Assembly: GCA_022575985.1 (NCBI GenBank)
Contig: JAKSXM010000137.1
Location: 11,860,001-11,924,000 of the forward strand
DNA from: Anagrus nilaparvatae
Taxonomy: Eukaryota; Arthropoda; Insecta; Hymenoptera; Mymaridae
DNA: 64,000 nt
Reading direction: 5' to 3'
The position numbers and the translations under genes are program-made. The notes under the pieces are model-generated. The model had not been told where the DNA came from and ran no database searches. It worked only from the letters and a program-made list of their open reading frames with translations. Shown one piece after another: positions 1 through 13,900 of this stretch (the stretch's first letter is position 1; every line of letters begins with the position of its first letter).

Positions 1-321
1 GAATTTTCAAAAATTTTGTAAATATTCGATAAAAATCGTAAATTTACTAAATTTAGTATATTATCGAAAAATTTAAGAATTCTTGATTTTTTTTGTGATT
101 TTAAGAAAAAAGTTGTAAATTCTCAACTATTTTTCGGAAATTTACAACTATTTTTTGTAAATTTTCGAATAAAATTGCAAATTATCAGTTTTTCTTGCGA
201 ATTCACAAAAAAAATCGAGAATACTCGAATTTTTTGTTAATATACCAAATTTAGTAATTATACGATTCTTTTCGAATATTCTAATTTTTTTGTTAATATA
301 AGAAAATTACTTTTTACAGTG
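1..321. mobile_element. Palindromic CACTG-ended MITE, cut by the left edge
   Basis: The right end CTTTTTACAGTG (310-321) followed by TA matches the family at 8478, 33696 and 50205. ACTAAATTTAGT occurs near 45 and its mirror near 245; the left end lies outside. Confidence 0.7.
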
Positions 322-325
322 TACG

Positions 326-520
326 AATCGATTAATTTTTTTAATTTTATGACGAAAAGGTGGGCAATCATTTTTAAAAGAAATGCATCCCTTGTCAGTT
401 ACAGCATCCAGAAATTTGGTTAACGCCATTTTAAATTTCCCTGTAACTGATAAGGGATGTATTTTTTTAAAAACGTTTTTGCATTTTTTCGTCTTGAAAT
501 CAAAAAATTAATCGATTCAG
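326..520. mobile_element. Short foldback next to the CACTG element
   Basis: GAATCGATTAATTTTTT on the left and AAAAAATTAATCGATTC on the right, with matching ATGCATCCCTTGTCAGTTAC and GTAACTGATAAGGGATG inside. About 195 bp in all. Confidence 0.65.
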
Positions 521-522
521 TG

Positions 523-1906
523 TTTAAAAAAAAAAAATTTATTTTACCCCCCAAAGATGGAAAAACATCTCCACCCGGGGGTTCGTCCAAAGAAGTTTAA
601 AGCAAAAAGTTTCATTCCACTGTAGCAATGAAAAAAATACCTAAAAAATTTGTAATTCTTTCTTCTACTAACAAAAATACCTAAAAAATACCATATGGAA
701 TCTGTTTTATAATAACATGTAATAAAAAAATTAATTTGATAAGATTTCTTTCAAGAAAAAAAAATCTCATAAATAGGGCATTCAAAAAAAAAAAAAAAAA
801 ATTAATAATATGATATTATGTAAAACTATTCAAAAAAAAAAAAAAAAAAAAAATCATTTTTCAAAGAATAAAATAAAAAAATCAATATTAAACCCAGGTA
901 GAATTTAATTTACGAGGTCATAAAATTTCGTCAGGTTATTTTTTTAAGGAATAAAAGATAACCGTATATGTCATTATTATTAATTCTAAGAAAAACAAAA
1001 AATTTAGATAAGAAAGAATTTTTAAAAATAATATTATTTTAAGAAAAAAAACAGTAGTAACTTTGACTAATTAGAAAAGATAAAAAAAAAGCAAGTAAGT
1101 AAGGAAATCCCTCAGAGAATAAGAGAAGTGACCTGTTGTTCTTTATTTTTATGCAGGTTATGTTAACTGTTAATAAATTTTTTTATCTTTGTCAAGGTTA
1201 TTTAAACTAGTAATTAAAAATTCTATTTTCCACCTACTAAATAAAGAGAAAGGGTAAAAAAAACAGTCCATTCACATAAAAAAAAAATAAATTTGTTTCT
1301 CACGAACGACATAAGGAATTATTATCTAACCGGTATAAATTATGCTCTAAAATATTAACATTTTAATACACACACACATACGTTAAAGGAAAAATTTAAA
1401 CATTCACCTCTAATATTATTATATATACGTTTTTTTTATACAAAAAATGATTAAAAAAAAAAAATCCTTTCACAAAATGCGCGCATTTATTTACTCGTAC
1501 GTACGTTTTTTTAGAAAGAAATTTTTAGGTACTGTTATCTGTAGATGTGAAATTTCTTAGAATCATTGATTCTTTAGTATTGATAAAAGATTTTAATAAT
1601 AAACGAGTTTTTTTGGGATTTTTATACCTAAAAAAATATTAATGATGATAAAAGATCTTTTTTTTTTGATGCTAAAAAAAAACCTGATATTTTTTTTAAA
1701 TTGTCAATCATAATTTTTAGGTTCCTTTTTTTGTTGATAAATTAATGTTTTATCAAGGATGAATTTTTCTAAAAGAAAAATCCAAAATTAATTAAAAACG
1801 ATTGCATGTGTAGTAAAATAAATGTCAAAATCATTGAAAAATTTATCTAACATAAAAAAAAAATAAATGTAACAAAGAGGATTAAAAAAAAAAAAAAAAA
1901 AGAAAC
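523..1906. other. AT-rich, nothing recognised
   Basis: Long A runs (785-800, 835-852), no exon-like frame on either strand. Lies downstream of the last visible ZAD exon, so presumably intron of that gene. Confidence 0.5.
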
Positions 1907-4900
1907 CTTGACGTCGATGCGAGCCGCTATGTTAGTTCGATTGCCAAGTACCGATGAATCAGGTATATTTCTTTCACATGGTTGTTGTTGTTGTGTGTCC
2001 CTGTAAAATTGTTGTACCTGATTTAAACCACCACTCGTTTTGCTATCAAATTCTCCTCCTGTCCCAATATTTGAACCATGAACGACTCCTTTGGTTGTTG
2101 TGTTATCAATTGGTGTTATACCGATTTGTCTGTTATTGATAAGAGAACGTAGTAGATTTGTTGCTTCGCCACTAAATCCATTGTTTGTTTTTTCACCGTT
2201 CGATCTTGTTATTTCTAAATTTCGATTACTGAAAAAAAATAATTTCGTCATTTTAATACAATTTTTTATTTGTTTTTTAGGTCAGATTTATTTTTTCTTT
2301 CATAATAAATTTTTTTTCAAGAAAAATTTATATTATTAAATAATTGCACTTTGATTTAATGAAACAGAAATTTAATTTTTTTTATCTATGTTAATCTGAG
2401 GTAATTTTGAAGCTTAAACTCTTTAAAAAATTTGTATATAAATTACAAAGATAAGATTTAAAAATTTTTTTATTTTTTTTAGATAAGAAAAATTAAAAGA
2501 TTATTATTAATTATTCAAAATTATGATAATAAAGATAAGAAATAATAATATTTATTTTAAAAAGTAGTAGTAGTAGTAAAGGAACTGATGATGATGTTAA
2601 ATATAAAAAAAAAATATCTTATTTCATTTATTTCAATAAATTTAATGAAAAATAAATATGAAAGTTACTATAAATAAAATATTATGTAAATAAATTAAAT
2701 TTTAAAATGTGGGAAACAAAAATTTTTATTTCTTAATTACGTGGTTTTAGATTAATAATCACTGAGTTAGAATTTAGGGTACGTGTACGAGTTTAAAATT
2801 TAAATTTAGCTACATCACTATGAAAAATATTGGCCATGTAATTATACCATTTTTGATAGTAAATATATTAGCAGAAATTTTTACAGTGTAGGTTCTATAG
2901 TACAAATAGACAAAATCTTATTATATTTTTTAGCTTCAAAATTTCAAATTTTAACATATTCGCGGGGACTAGTTGGAGAATAAGATTTCTAAAAAAGGCT
3001 AAATTTTGGCTAAAATTCTCGATTATAAATTAATAATGCTAAAAAATTGAACACCAAAAATATTCTAAATCTAATCGCGTTTATTTAATTCGAAAACTTA
3101 TATAATAATAATGAATGTCAATCTATATGCGTGCCTGTTTTATACTGCTACACGCACAGAATATCGGGACCTAGAAAAACTTTTCAATTTTTTTCTTTTT
3201 ATTTAAATGCAATTTTTAACCCCTACCCCCCTTCTGGCTCTACTTGTACCTGCGGAATATTGGGACTTAAAAAAAATTTTTCAAATAATATATTTCGACC
3301 CATGGCCAGAAAAATAAAGAATGGCCTAAATTGCACGTAAATTACCTTCCGAGGCGAAGCCGAGGATGGTAAACTGCGATTTGGGGCATTCTTTTTTTAC
3401 GGCCCAGGGTCGTATACGATTTTTCTGCATCAGTGGCGAGAAAACACGACTTTTTCGGACGCGCAGCGGCCGGGAAATACGTGCTTTCTGGCCATTGACC
3501 AGAAATTTTTTTTTTTTTAAATCTTAACACAATTTTGAACCCGAGTTTGAACCAAAAAAAGCACGTAACTCCCACCCCCCTCCTAGGGATTTCTACGAGT
3601 ACGCACGAAATAGCCTACGAAATAGGGACGTGGGTGCGACTTAAAAAATTAAGATTATTTTTAATTATTTCAATTGTTTTTTGTTCAAAAGTATAAACCA
3701 GGCGTGGGTAGTTTGACGTTCATTAATAAATAGCCGGAGTGATAATAGTCATAAGAGCCATCCAATCCATGGGGCTATCTTTTCAAGTACCAACAAAATA
3801 TAAATCACCAAAAAACAACATGATATTCTTCTAAATTTCAAATATAAATAGCTATTTTCTTGGCTATTTTTTAAACAAGGGGTAAGCGCTCGGTAATTTA
3901 GGTTTTTAAAATCGAAAACCAAAATCCTTGTAGCTGGAGGTTTTTATGACCAAAATATCAAAATACATGGGGGAGCAAACAAATTTCGAAAAAAATACAC
4001 ACTCTAATATGTAAAATAAATTTGTGACTGCGATTTGGGGCATTTTTCTTTTTCTGACGAGAAAATATTTTATTACTGATTTTTAATATTTTTTATTGTT
4101 TTATATTGTAATTTTTCACGATAATACGAGCGATAATAATAATAGTTAAATTCAAAAATGCATGTTAAAAAGAACAAAATTTCGTCACTTATAAAAAATC
4201 ATGCATTTTTAATTTACGAATCATTGAACTAACGGCATTTCTTCCCCCTCCTCTCAAACATTAATAAATATTTTTTGCACATGCCAATAAAATAACCAAT
4301 TTCCGATGAACTTTTGAAGAAATTAATTAACTTTAATTACTTCAAAAAAATAGCCCTACTTTTAATTTATTTTGTTTAATAATAATTTATTTACATATAT
4401 AATTTATTTACTTTTAAAAATGCTACTCAATTCACTGAATGCTTGCTGGATATATTTTGCAATATTTTCCAAGATATATTACAAAATTAGTGTCTTATAT
4501 TTGAATGACAATTGAATTAGCATTATTTCGAGTTCTTGTTTCATATAATATTTTAAATAATCGAATATTTAAATAGAGTACACCTTCGATAAACTTAATC
4601 GATTATTATCAAAAATTTACAAAAAAACCAGGTTATAGAAAGCAAGGTAAAAAATTTAAACACACAAGAGATTGTATACACTTTTTATTTATTTTGGCCT
4701 TAAAAAATCGTTTTAAACATCTGATTCTCTATATCGTCGCATATTACTAAAGCTTTTAAATTAGCTTAAATCTAGAATACAAACAGTAAAATTTTTTCTT
4801 AATAAAAGTTTCTAGGAATCAACTAAAAATCCCAAAAAACATTAAAATTTTTCGGTATTTTGACCTTAAAAGATAGCTACCTACAGCTAATTTCAAAAAT

Positions 4901-7900
4901 GTTTCGATAAGTAAAATCATTTGAATTTTGCAGGTATATAATTTTTGGATGCTAACAAGATCGGTTCAAGTGGGTCGTGGATGCTAATCGCAATTTTGTT
5001 TTTCGTTTTCGGTAATTAGATACTTTCTAGTCTGTAAGTCAATAAATTTTTATTTTATCGGATATATCAATCTGATAGCCGAAAACGAGATGTGAAATTG
5101 TACGGTTAGCATCAAAACGTATTTCAAAATGTTTAAATTTAGTGTTAAGCACTGTTTAAATAGACCCTTAAAAATTAGTAATTTTATAATGAAAAGGCAA
5201 AATTTTATATTTAATTTCAATCGGCGCTAACTATCATTAGAATACAGGTTAGAGCCGCCTTTTTCCATCAATCTTTAATCCAAAGATCCTAAAAATTTCA
5301 TTCACTCAAAAAAAAACTTTGATTGCCATAATTTGACGCCACAATGCAATGATTTAAACATAAATTTGACCTTTTGAAAATGAGGGTTCTAGCAGCTAAA
5401 CGAGAACTCGGATCGTAAAGTAAATGGTTATAACCATTCTATAGAATCGTTTTTAGAAATTTTTGTGCTTAATTCTTTTGTGGCGTCTAGACTGTATGCT
5501 AAATTTATCGCAGGATCCGAATTTTTTAGAAAATGAACATTAAAATATCAAGGCGAGTACTAAGGTATATAAGCAGTTAAATACCAGCATGAAGATGATT
5601 CAAGTAACTGCAGCAGATATAATATCAACAAAACAGTTTAAAAAAAACTCTAAATTTCAAATTTTAAATAAAATTTTCGACCCACTTTTACAATTTTTGA
5701 CCCACCCAAATTTAAGACAGCTAAAATCATTTTAATAAAATTTTTAAAAAAAATTGAAATATCTTTCAAAAGATTAACTTAAAATTGATAAGTACAGAAA
5801 AAAAATTAGATCAACATACTGTTTCGTTAAAAAAAAGATTGCTTTATAGGGCGTAAAAATATATTTTTTATAACGTTATAATAAAATAAATCTCAATTAA
5901 ATAAATTCCAGATGACTTTTTCTGATAAGATTTTGTCTATTTCCTTATAAGCATAAATGCATAAATTATAAACTCTCTAACCCAAATGTCAAAAAAATGT
6001 AAAAAATTTTTATAAAATGACTATTAATTCAATAAAAAAAGGTATTTAAAAAGTTATTTTAATTCAAGAATAAAGCGTATGAATTACTTAACAGTAAAAA
6101 ATATCGATTAATTAAAAAGATTTATTAATAAATAGAAAATACTTACTTAGCTAAAGCCTGCCACAACTTAGTAGTTTCCTGATCAACTTGTGTATCAGAA
6201 CAATTACTTTCTGGCGTATCCATCCGATTAATAATGGTCGTATCTTCATTATTACTATGATTATTTAATTTAGACGATTTAGACATATCATACAAATTGT
6301 TATCATCGTTATCAGTTATCGAATTATTTTCATCTCTGTAATCTTCAATCTCCAAACGATCAGGATCTGAACTATTCGACGACAAATCATCATCGTCGTT
6401 ATTTTCATAATCTTGTGTTTTGTTTAAATATTTGTTATCGTTATCATTATTATAATTATTATCTAAATTTAAATTAAATGTCTTTTTCGTCGTTGTATTT
6501 AATTGATTATGCTGTGTTATACTGACTGGTGAATTTGGTGATTCTTGTTCGTTAAATATCGTTTTACCTAATTTAAAAAATGTATCTAATTTTGTCATTA
6601 CTGTATTATCTAACTTTTTACCTGATGATAATGATTTTTCCTAGAATTAAAATAAACTATTATTATTATCTGTTGATTAATTAAAGAAAAATATATAAAA
6701 TTATCTAATGTCTTTATCAACACACACACACACACAAATACAAAAACCTTCATCTACAATAAAGTGACCTCCACTCTGAGTGTATCTAAAATATTAAGGT
6801 ACTGCAAAAAATTAACCTACAATACATTGTCAATTATAATAGACATCCGCTATTAAAAAAATTATAATTTTTGATAAGATAAAAATCGTAACACATAATA
6901 ATAATAATAATAATGTGTCATTAAATATATTAAACTCTGAAGGACAATTATTGTAATGCATTGATATTAGATTTATTATAAATGAAAAATACTGTGTATG
7001 TGTGGGTAAACGATAGGAAATCTAATATACCCATAAAGTTTACTATTACTTTTTTATAAAAAAAATATCAACAATTCAGTAGCTTATTTTTTTATAAACT
7101 AATCTTACATAATCAATTTATATCTTTCTCTCTGATATTGTAACGTGTACCTAATTTATATATAGAAAATTAACAAATACATATATAAAAAACATTAAAA
7201 ATTAACAAGAATATATTTTTTGCTTAAAAAATCCTTATCGGTATCGAAATCGTTAAATAAAATATATATAAAAAGCCGACTAACAACAACAACAACACAG
7301 AAACTGTCTTTCTCTTATACATGTGTGTGTGTGTGTGAGTTTGTGCAAATATATATAAAAATACATTCTCATAGTTGCATCATTACTATACTCGGAAGAG
7401 AGTGACTGCTGCAGCCTACACTGTCAGCACATTAACTCCGATTTCCAATAATGTTTTTACTGATATTTACTGCTCTTATAGAGTTTTATATTTAATTTAT
7501 TCTACTTTTATATTTGAACTTATCCTTTTGGTGTATATTGTGTGGAAAACATTCTATTTATTTATTTATTTACGTACTTTTTTTAGAGAGAAATCACGAA
7601 TTAACGTATGATATTTAAACTTTGTCGATAAAGGTATTTTTTTGCTGAATTAGCGAGAAAATATTAATTTCTTGGTATTATTTTGATACGAAGGATATTT
7701 TTGTCATGATAAAAGAGAAAAATAATTTAAGGAAGGGGGTAGAGAATACTATAAAGTGTGCAATAATAAGTCAAGTGTTTAATATACACACAAGTGTCAA
7801 GTCATCAGGAAGTTTTATATCGAAGAAGCTGTTTTTTTTTTTTTAATTAAGTCAGCAACTAAATAATGTAATTTTTTTTTTATCAATAAAAAGTCTTGCT

Positions 7901-10900
7901 TAATTTTCTTTTTTATTTATGTATTTGTTTAATTCTATTGAAAATTAATATATATATTTTTTTTTGATTGTCATAAATAATTATGAGCAATTTAATTAAT
8001 GAAAATTTTCGTTTTTAAAATTAATTTATTATTTATTTTGAAAATATTAATTGTTAAGTAAATTTTAAGTAGAAAGTAATCTAATTGTAATCTAATCAAA
8101 AATAATCAACATAGTGCATTAAGTATCAAGCTTAGTACTTGGCTTGGTATCAAGAGCGCAAAACTTTTGATACTACTAAAGTTTACAAAGCCTCGAATGA
8201 GTAATAAATGATCATTCCAGAAAAAAAGAAGTTGGACTGAATTCCTAGGCCAGATTCTTAAGGGGTTTAAAAGTACCAGAAAATAGATTTTTTTTGTTTT
8301 TGTATAAAAACCTGTGATGCCTTATAATTACCCTAAATTTCATGTTATGGTCAAAGAAAATCCAAAAAAGAAAAGAAAAATATTAAATGTTGAACCAGAT
8401 ATACTTGAAATTTGGCACTAAAGCCTTTTTTTAGCTTATAAATAACGTCCATCAATTTTCAAAATTGTTGACCATCCCTATTAAAAAGTAACTTTCTTAG
8501 ATTTACAAAAAAAATAGAATTTTTTCGAAAAATTAGTAAATTTTCAAAAAATTTTGTAAATATTCGATAAAAATCGTAAATTTACTAAATTTAGTATATT
8601 CTCGAAAAATTCGAGAATTCTCGATTTTTTTTTGTGATTTTACGAAAAAAGTTGTAAATTCACAACTATTTTTTGTAAATTTTCGAAAAAAAATTGTAAG
8701 TTATCAATTTTTCTTGCGAATTCACAAAAAAAAATCGAGAATACTCGAATTTTTCGTTTATTTACTAAATTTAGTAAATATACGATTATTTTCGAATATT
8801 TACAAATTTTTTCGAAAATTTACTAATTTTTCGAAAATGTTTTAATTTTTTTGTTAATATAAGAAAGTTACTTTTTACAGTGATCCTGATTTTGATGATA
8901 AAAATTGGTTTTTTGCAGGAAAATGCAAATAAAAAAAATTGGGTATTAAGGTTTTGGTGATAATTCTTGGGCCTAAACCTTCAATTTGCGTCCCTGTACA
9001 TCCTTTTGTAACTTTGGTGGACTTAGTTTTTAAAATTTGAATTTAAAATAAAATATTATTTGAAATTTTTTTATAAAAATTGAAAAAAGTGCGAATCTTT
9101 AACAATACAAAAGGTTCCAACTTGGTTCCAACATAAAATTTAAAAAGCGCGGGTAAACGGCGTTGAATGTTTATGCCCATAACTAACTCCCTAAAGTTAC
9201 AAAATTATGTATAGGGTTACAAATAGATGGTTATATTTTGCGCTTTATGCCCAAGAATTTTAATCAAAATCCCATCAACCAATTTTTTTTGTTGTAAAAA
9301 ATCACTATTTTAATATGAAAATCACCCGAAACTTACTTTGCTAATGGCCAAAAGTTCTGAAAAAATGTATAGAAATTAACAAATAAAACGCGAGCAAAAA
9401 CGGGAATACCAATTAACTAAGCTAAAAAAAATCCACTTGCGCAATTAAAATTTTTCCGAAATTTCAAAAGAAAATTATTTTTTTTTTAATTTTCGCTCAT
9501 TTGGGCTTGTATTTGTGAATTTATCTTTGTTTTCCATTCAAGTCATATAGTAAACCGTGACTCAAGCCCCATAAACTTCGGAGCTACTCTATAATGAAAT
9601 CCACTTTCAGTTATCAAGGAGTGTAGGTGATAAAAATTTGTATACATAAAACGCGATTTCTGCGTCTTTTATAAGAAAAAGGCGAGAAAGAGATGACTTT
9701 AGTGGGTAGGGTCGTATATGGATAATCCCACATAATTGATCAATTTTACGAGCTGTTAGTATTATATTATACTCCCGCGCAAAAAATTAATCTTACACAT
9801 AAAAAACCTATAATATTATCTGATACTTAAGGATTCGTAAGCATAAAAGCATGTGCAATTATTCAAATTTGTTTACACAATTAAAGAATAATTTGAAGAA
9901 AAAAAAATTTATTATACACTGCACAAAAATATACTTTTGCTTAAATCCTGATTATAACTGCAGCTGCTTTACATGCCGGTTATTTCTTTTGAAACGATTA
10001 TAGACTTTAAAAAAAAAACAGGAAGTCCGGCTGTCATAAATACACAATCGTTATTCAAAAGACCAAAAAGTACCATTTTTTTGAAATAAATTTTTTTTTC
10101 ATTCTTATCTGCAAAAGAGTTTGACGAGAGTTTGAAATGTTTTGTGTGTTTATTTATTTTTTTTGTACCGACGTGTATACGCTTTTAAATACATGTGATT
10201 TAATAATAATGAACAGTTTTTTTTCCTCTTCTATACCAACAAGGCATATTTTTGATAAGATGGTTAATAATGAGTAGTATAGTTTATGAGAAAAAAAATA
10301 TTCTTAAAAACCCTTAAAATGAACGAAGATTTTTTAATAATAAGTAATTGTGGTTACTCATCATTTGATGATAAAAAACTGCAGAGTATACTAAGAATAA
10401 AGTCATCTGAAGAACGAGCCAAATAAGGAACGTGGGTATCAGTTTACAAAATTTTTGATACTGGAAAAATATTGCTATAATTTTGTATGAAAACATTTGA
10501 AAAAACTTATTTTTAGACAAATTTACTTTTACTTAAAAGATATTGTGGGCAATAAGGCCAGTTTCGATAAAAACGTATATCATTCATTGAGACGAGTAGA
10601 GCCCAAAATGACGTACATAAAATATTGTATAATACGCACTAAAACTAACTTTATCTCGGATTCTGCCCAAATTGCTTGGGACCAAATTCATATTATGAAA
10701 TAATTTATGCGAGTTTTTATGTGTATTTTTAACAAATATAAAACATATATTGTAAATTAGGCTTCTGCTATGTTGTGGGCATTAACAGCAAAAAAATTTT
10801 CAGCGAAATAGGGGTCCACGCTCGGGTCCACGCGTACATGACTTTACCTTTTTTTCGTTAGTTACTAAATTCGGTAACACCTTGAAAAATACTATTTTAA

Positions 10901-13900
10901 ATATACGCTGATTCTTCTGTAAAATTTAAGTTACCTAATTAATCAATTTGCTTTTTACGAGCTTTATAAATACAAAAAATATGTGCTAAAAGTTTTGGGT
11001 ATAGCTATGGTAAAAAGTGCGAGTGAGTATATGACAGCTAAATTTTTGACCAGAGGAAGTCAAGACCAAAATTTACTCATTTTTAGTAATCTGCGATCTG
11101 TAGAAAATTTATTTGTCAGCGGGTTCTGGAAAAAGTAATGGGTCGACAATAACTTAGCCCGAGAGTTAGTCAATTTAAGAAGAAAAAAATTGAAAGTTTG
11201 ACGCCTGGAATTATAGCGTAGATTTTTAAATTGTGCCAAAAATACTTAGTTTATATTTGACATTTTTCGTATTTGGGCTCTGGACAGGGTTCTGGAAGGG
11301 TACGCCAAGCCATTAATGTCTCGCCGTTTACCCGCGCTTATACCATATTAAAATGAATTTAAAATAAAAAACCTAGGGACGAAAAATATCAAATGTAAAC
11401 TGAATATATTTTAACTTAATCTAAAAATCTAGGCTATTCCAAGGTATTAAACTTACATTTATTTTATTTTTGCAAAAAATTGTCCAACTTTGTAACTTTT
11501 TGCAAAACTTGAAGCCAAAAAAATTTTCAACAAAAGCTGAGTATATGTTTAAGTCTTAGTTATCCCTAAAAAAATTCAGTTATCATACTCAGACGTTATT
11601 TTTACCACAATTATAGCCATATCTCCGAAGCTATAAAAAAATAATTATCAAATGCATATAATTAAATCTTCTTCGAATTGATAAATAATTAAACGAGATA
11701 AAGAAAATAATAAATAAACAATAATTTTGTATATTGAAAAATAAAACGAGGAAGTTTATATGTATTTAAAATTGATAACACAAACTGATTTGTTTACGTT
11801 AATACAATATATTACAATAAATTCATTCATAAATTTTTAAATAACGTTTGTGTAAGTTTAAATAGTAACATTTAAAAAAAAATTTTTCATTATTAACATT
11901 GATAATTACGTCATATATTTATATACAATAAAATATAATTTTTATGTTAAATTTTACATTTCAAGTTAAGAAATTCATTGACCTAATGACAGGAAATTCC
12001 AAACGGGATAAAAAAGATAAAAATATGAACTAAAATTGAAATAATTTGGAAAGTAATAATTACAGATATTTTTCATTCAGTAAATGCAAAATTACAGAAT
12101 TTATTATTTGACAGTGTTTCATTGGTTAAATTTTATATTTATATGTTAAAACTTTTTTTAAAACGAAACTCATAAACATAAATTAATTGACAGCATTAAA
12201 TATTTACTTTTAAATTATGTTTTGATTATGTCATGTTTTAATTTTTTGTATGCTCGCTGATATAATTGTTTCAGCATGATGCTTTTATATTAATTATTTA
12301 TTGTAAAATTAAGTGTATATGTCGTCGTGTAATAGACTTTTTTTATATTATTTTACTTAGAAATTATTGTATAAAAAATTAAAATTTATCCTAGTGAAAA
12401 ATTTATTTTAGTGAAAAAAGGTGGTCTGACATTTTCTGAGGTCAGTTTTTCAAAATTTTTAATCGGAAGTGAACTGTAGCTACTAAAATTGGGCTAATTT
12501 TCATTAAATGAAATTGCATGATTTAAGAAAGTGAAGAAAACGTATTTTCAGAAAGTTTTAACATATTTTGAAGATTATCTGACTTTTCAAGATGGCGAAA
12601 ACCATCATGATGGCAATTTCGAGAAATAAAATCCATAGAGAAAAGCTTTTTAGCATAAATTAGGCTGTTTCTGTTGACTTTTTGATGTTTTCCATCTTAG
12701 AAAAGTTCAAAATCTTATATCGTATGCTAAGAACTTTTAAAGTTTACTTTTTTAAAATGATTAAAATTGTATAATTGTATTTAATTCTGAGAAAGATACA
12801 GCCATTTTTATTGTTATATTTAATATTAAAAAGTAGCCAGCCTTAAACGTCCGTATTAACATAGAACACATTTATAAAAAGGAGTACCCTAGAAGGCTGA
12901 AAATCGAGGAGGGGGGCTCAAATGGTCTTGATCGAGGGGAGAGGTTAAATAGGATTTAATAATGGGAGAGTTTTCGGGCAAAAATGCCGTCAAGTTCACC
13001 CCTTTGGACAGGTTGGTATCGGCCATATTTGAAATATACGTTTATTATGGTGAAAAGAAAACGTGTGTAAAATTTGGCCTGGTTTCATTTGGGTCACCTG
13101 GGTGACTTAAATTTTGGGGGGCTGAATTCCCCTCGATCCCCCCTCAGGACAATGGGGCACAGGCTAAACTTTGAGTATATTATCGGAAAGCTTCGTGATG
13201 TGTGAATAATGTGTGAAAGTTTAGCCTAGTTTCAAGAGGGTCACCTAGGTGACATTCCGAAACCAGCAGTTTTTTCGTTCGTACAATGGAGCCTTGGCCA
13301 AAAGTCTAGAATTTCGTTATCTCGGTGACAAATAGTTCATTTGAAGCCGTTCGAGTGGTTTCAAAAAAGTCACCCTAATTCTTATGGGCTGCCTGCCTTT
13401 ATGGTTTACAACAAAAACTCGTTATAAGCATTTCATTTCAAAAAGTTTTTAAATTTAACTCTAGTAATTTTAAAAGAGAATTTTTTTGAATAGGAGAAAT
13501 TTTTTGTTTATATAATATTTTATAAGAATTTCCAGATGAAAAATTTATAACCAGTTTTTGTAACTACACAACGAACGAGCATGGAACATGTTCACTCATA
13601 ACAGTAATAAATCCAAAAACCGAAATTACAATAAATCCTAAAATATAAATTATCCTAAGTCCTTAAACTTAAAGTATTCTAAGTTCTTGTTCTTCTCAGG
13701 GCCTGATAAGGCCCTGACTCTCACTTCAAATTATTCTAAGTCCCTAAATTGAAAATATCCTAAGTCCATTTCACCCCCCCCCCTCTAAAAACGTCACTTG
13801 TTCACCCCCCCCCCCTGCCGAGCCAAACTTTTTCAAGTATCCCATCCAATGAACATGTTCCAAAACCAATTGACCCTTTAACTTTGTTTAGAAAAGTATC

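Larger units (their letters stand above)
2229..6146. other. ZAD gene intron 3
   Basis: No coding exon seen. Holds simple repeats (GTA repeat near 2564-2577), a GC-rich island (3287-3505) and a small foldback (4979-5112). Confidence 0.5.
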
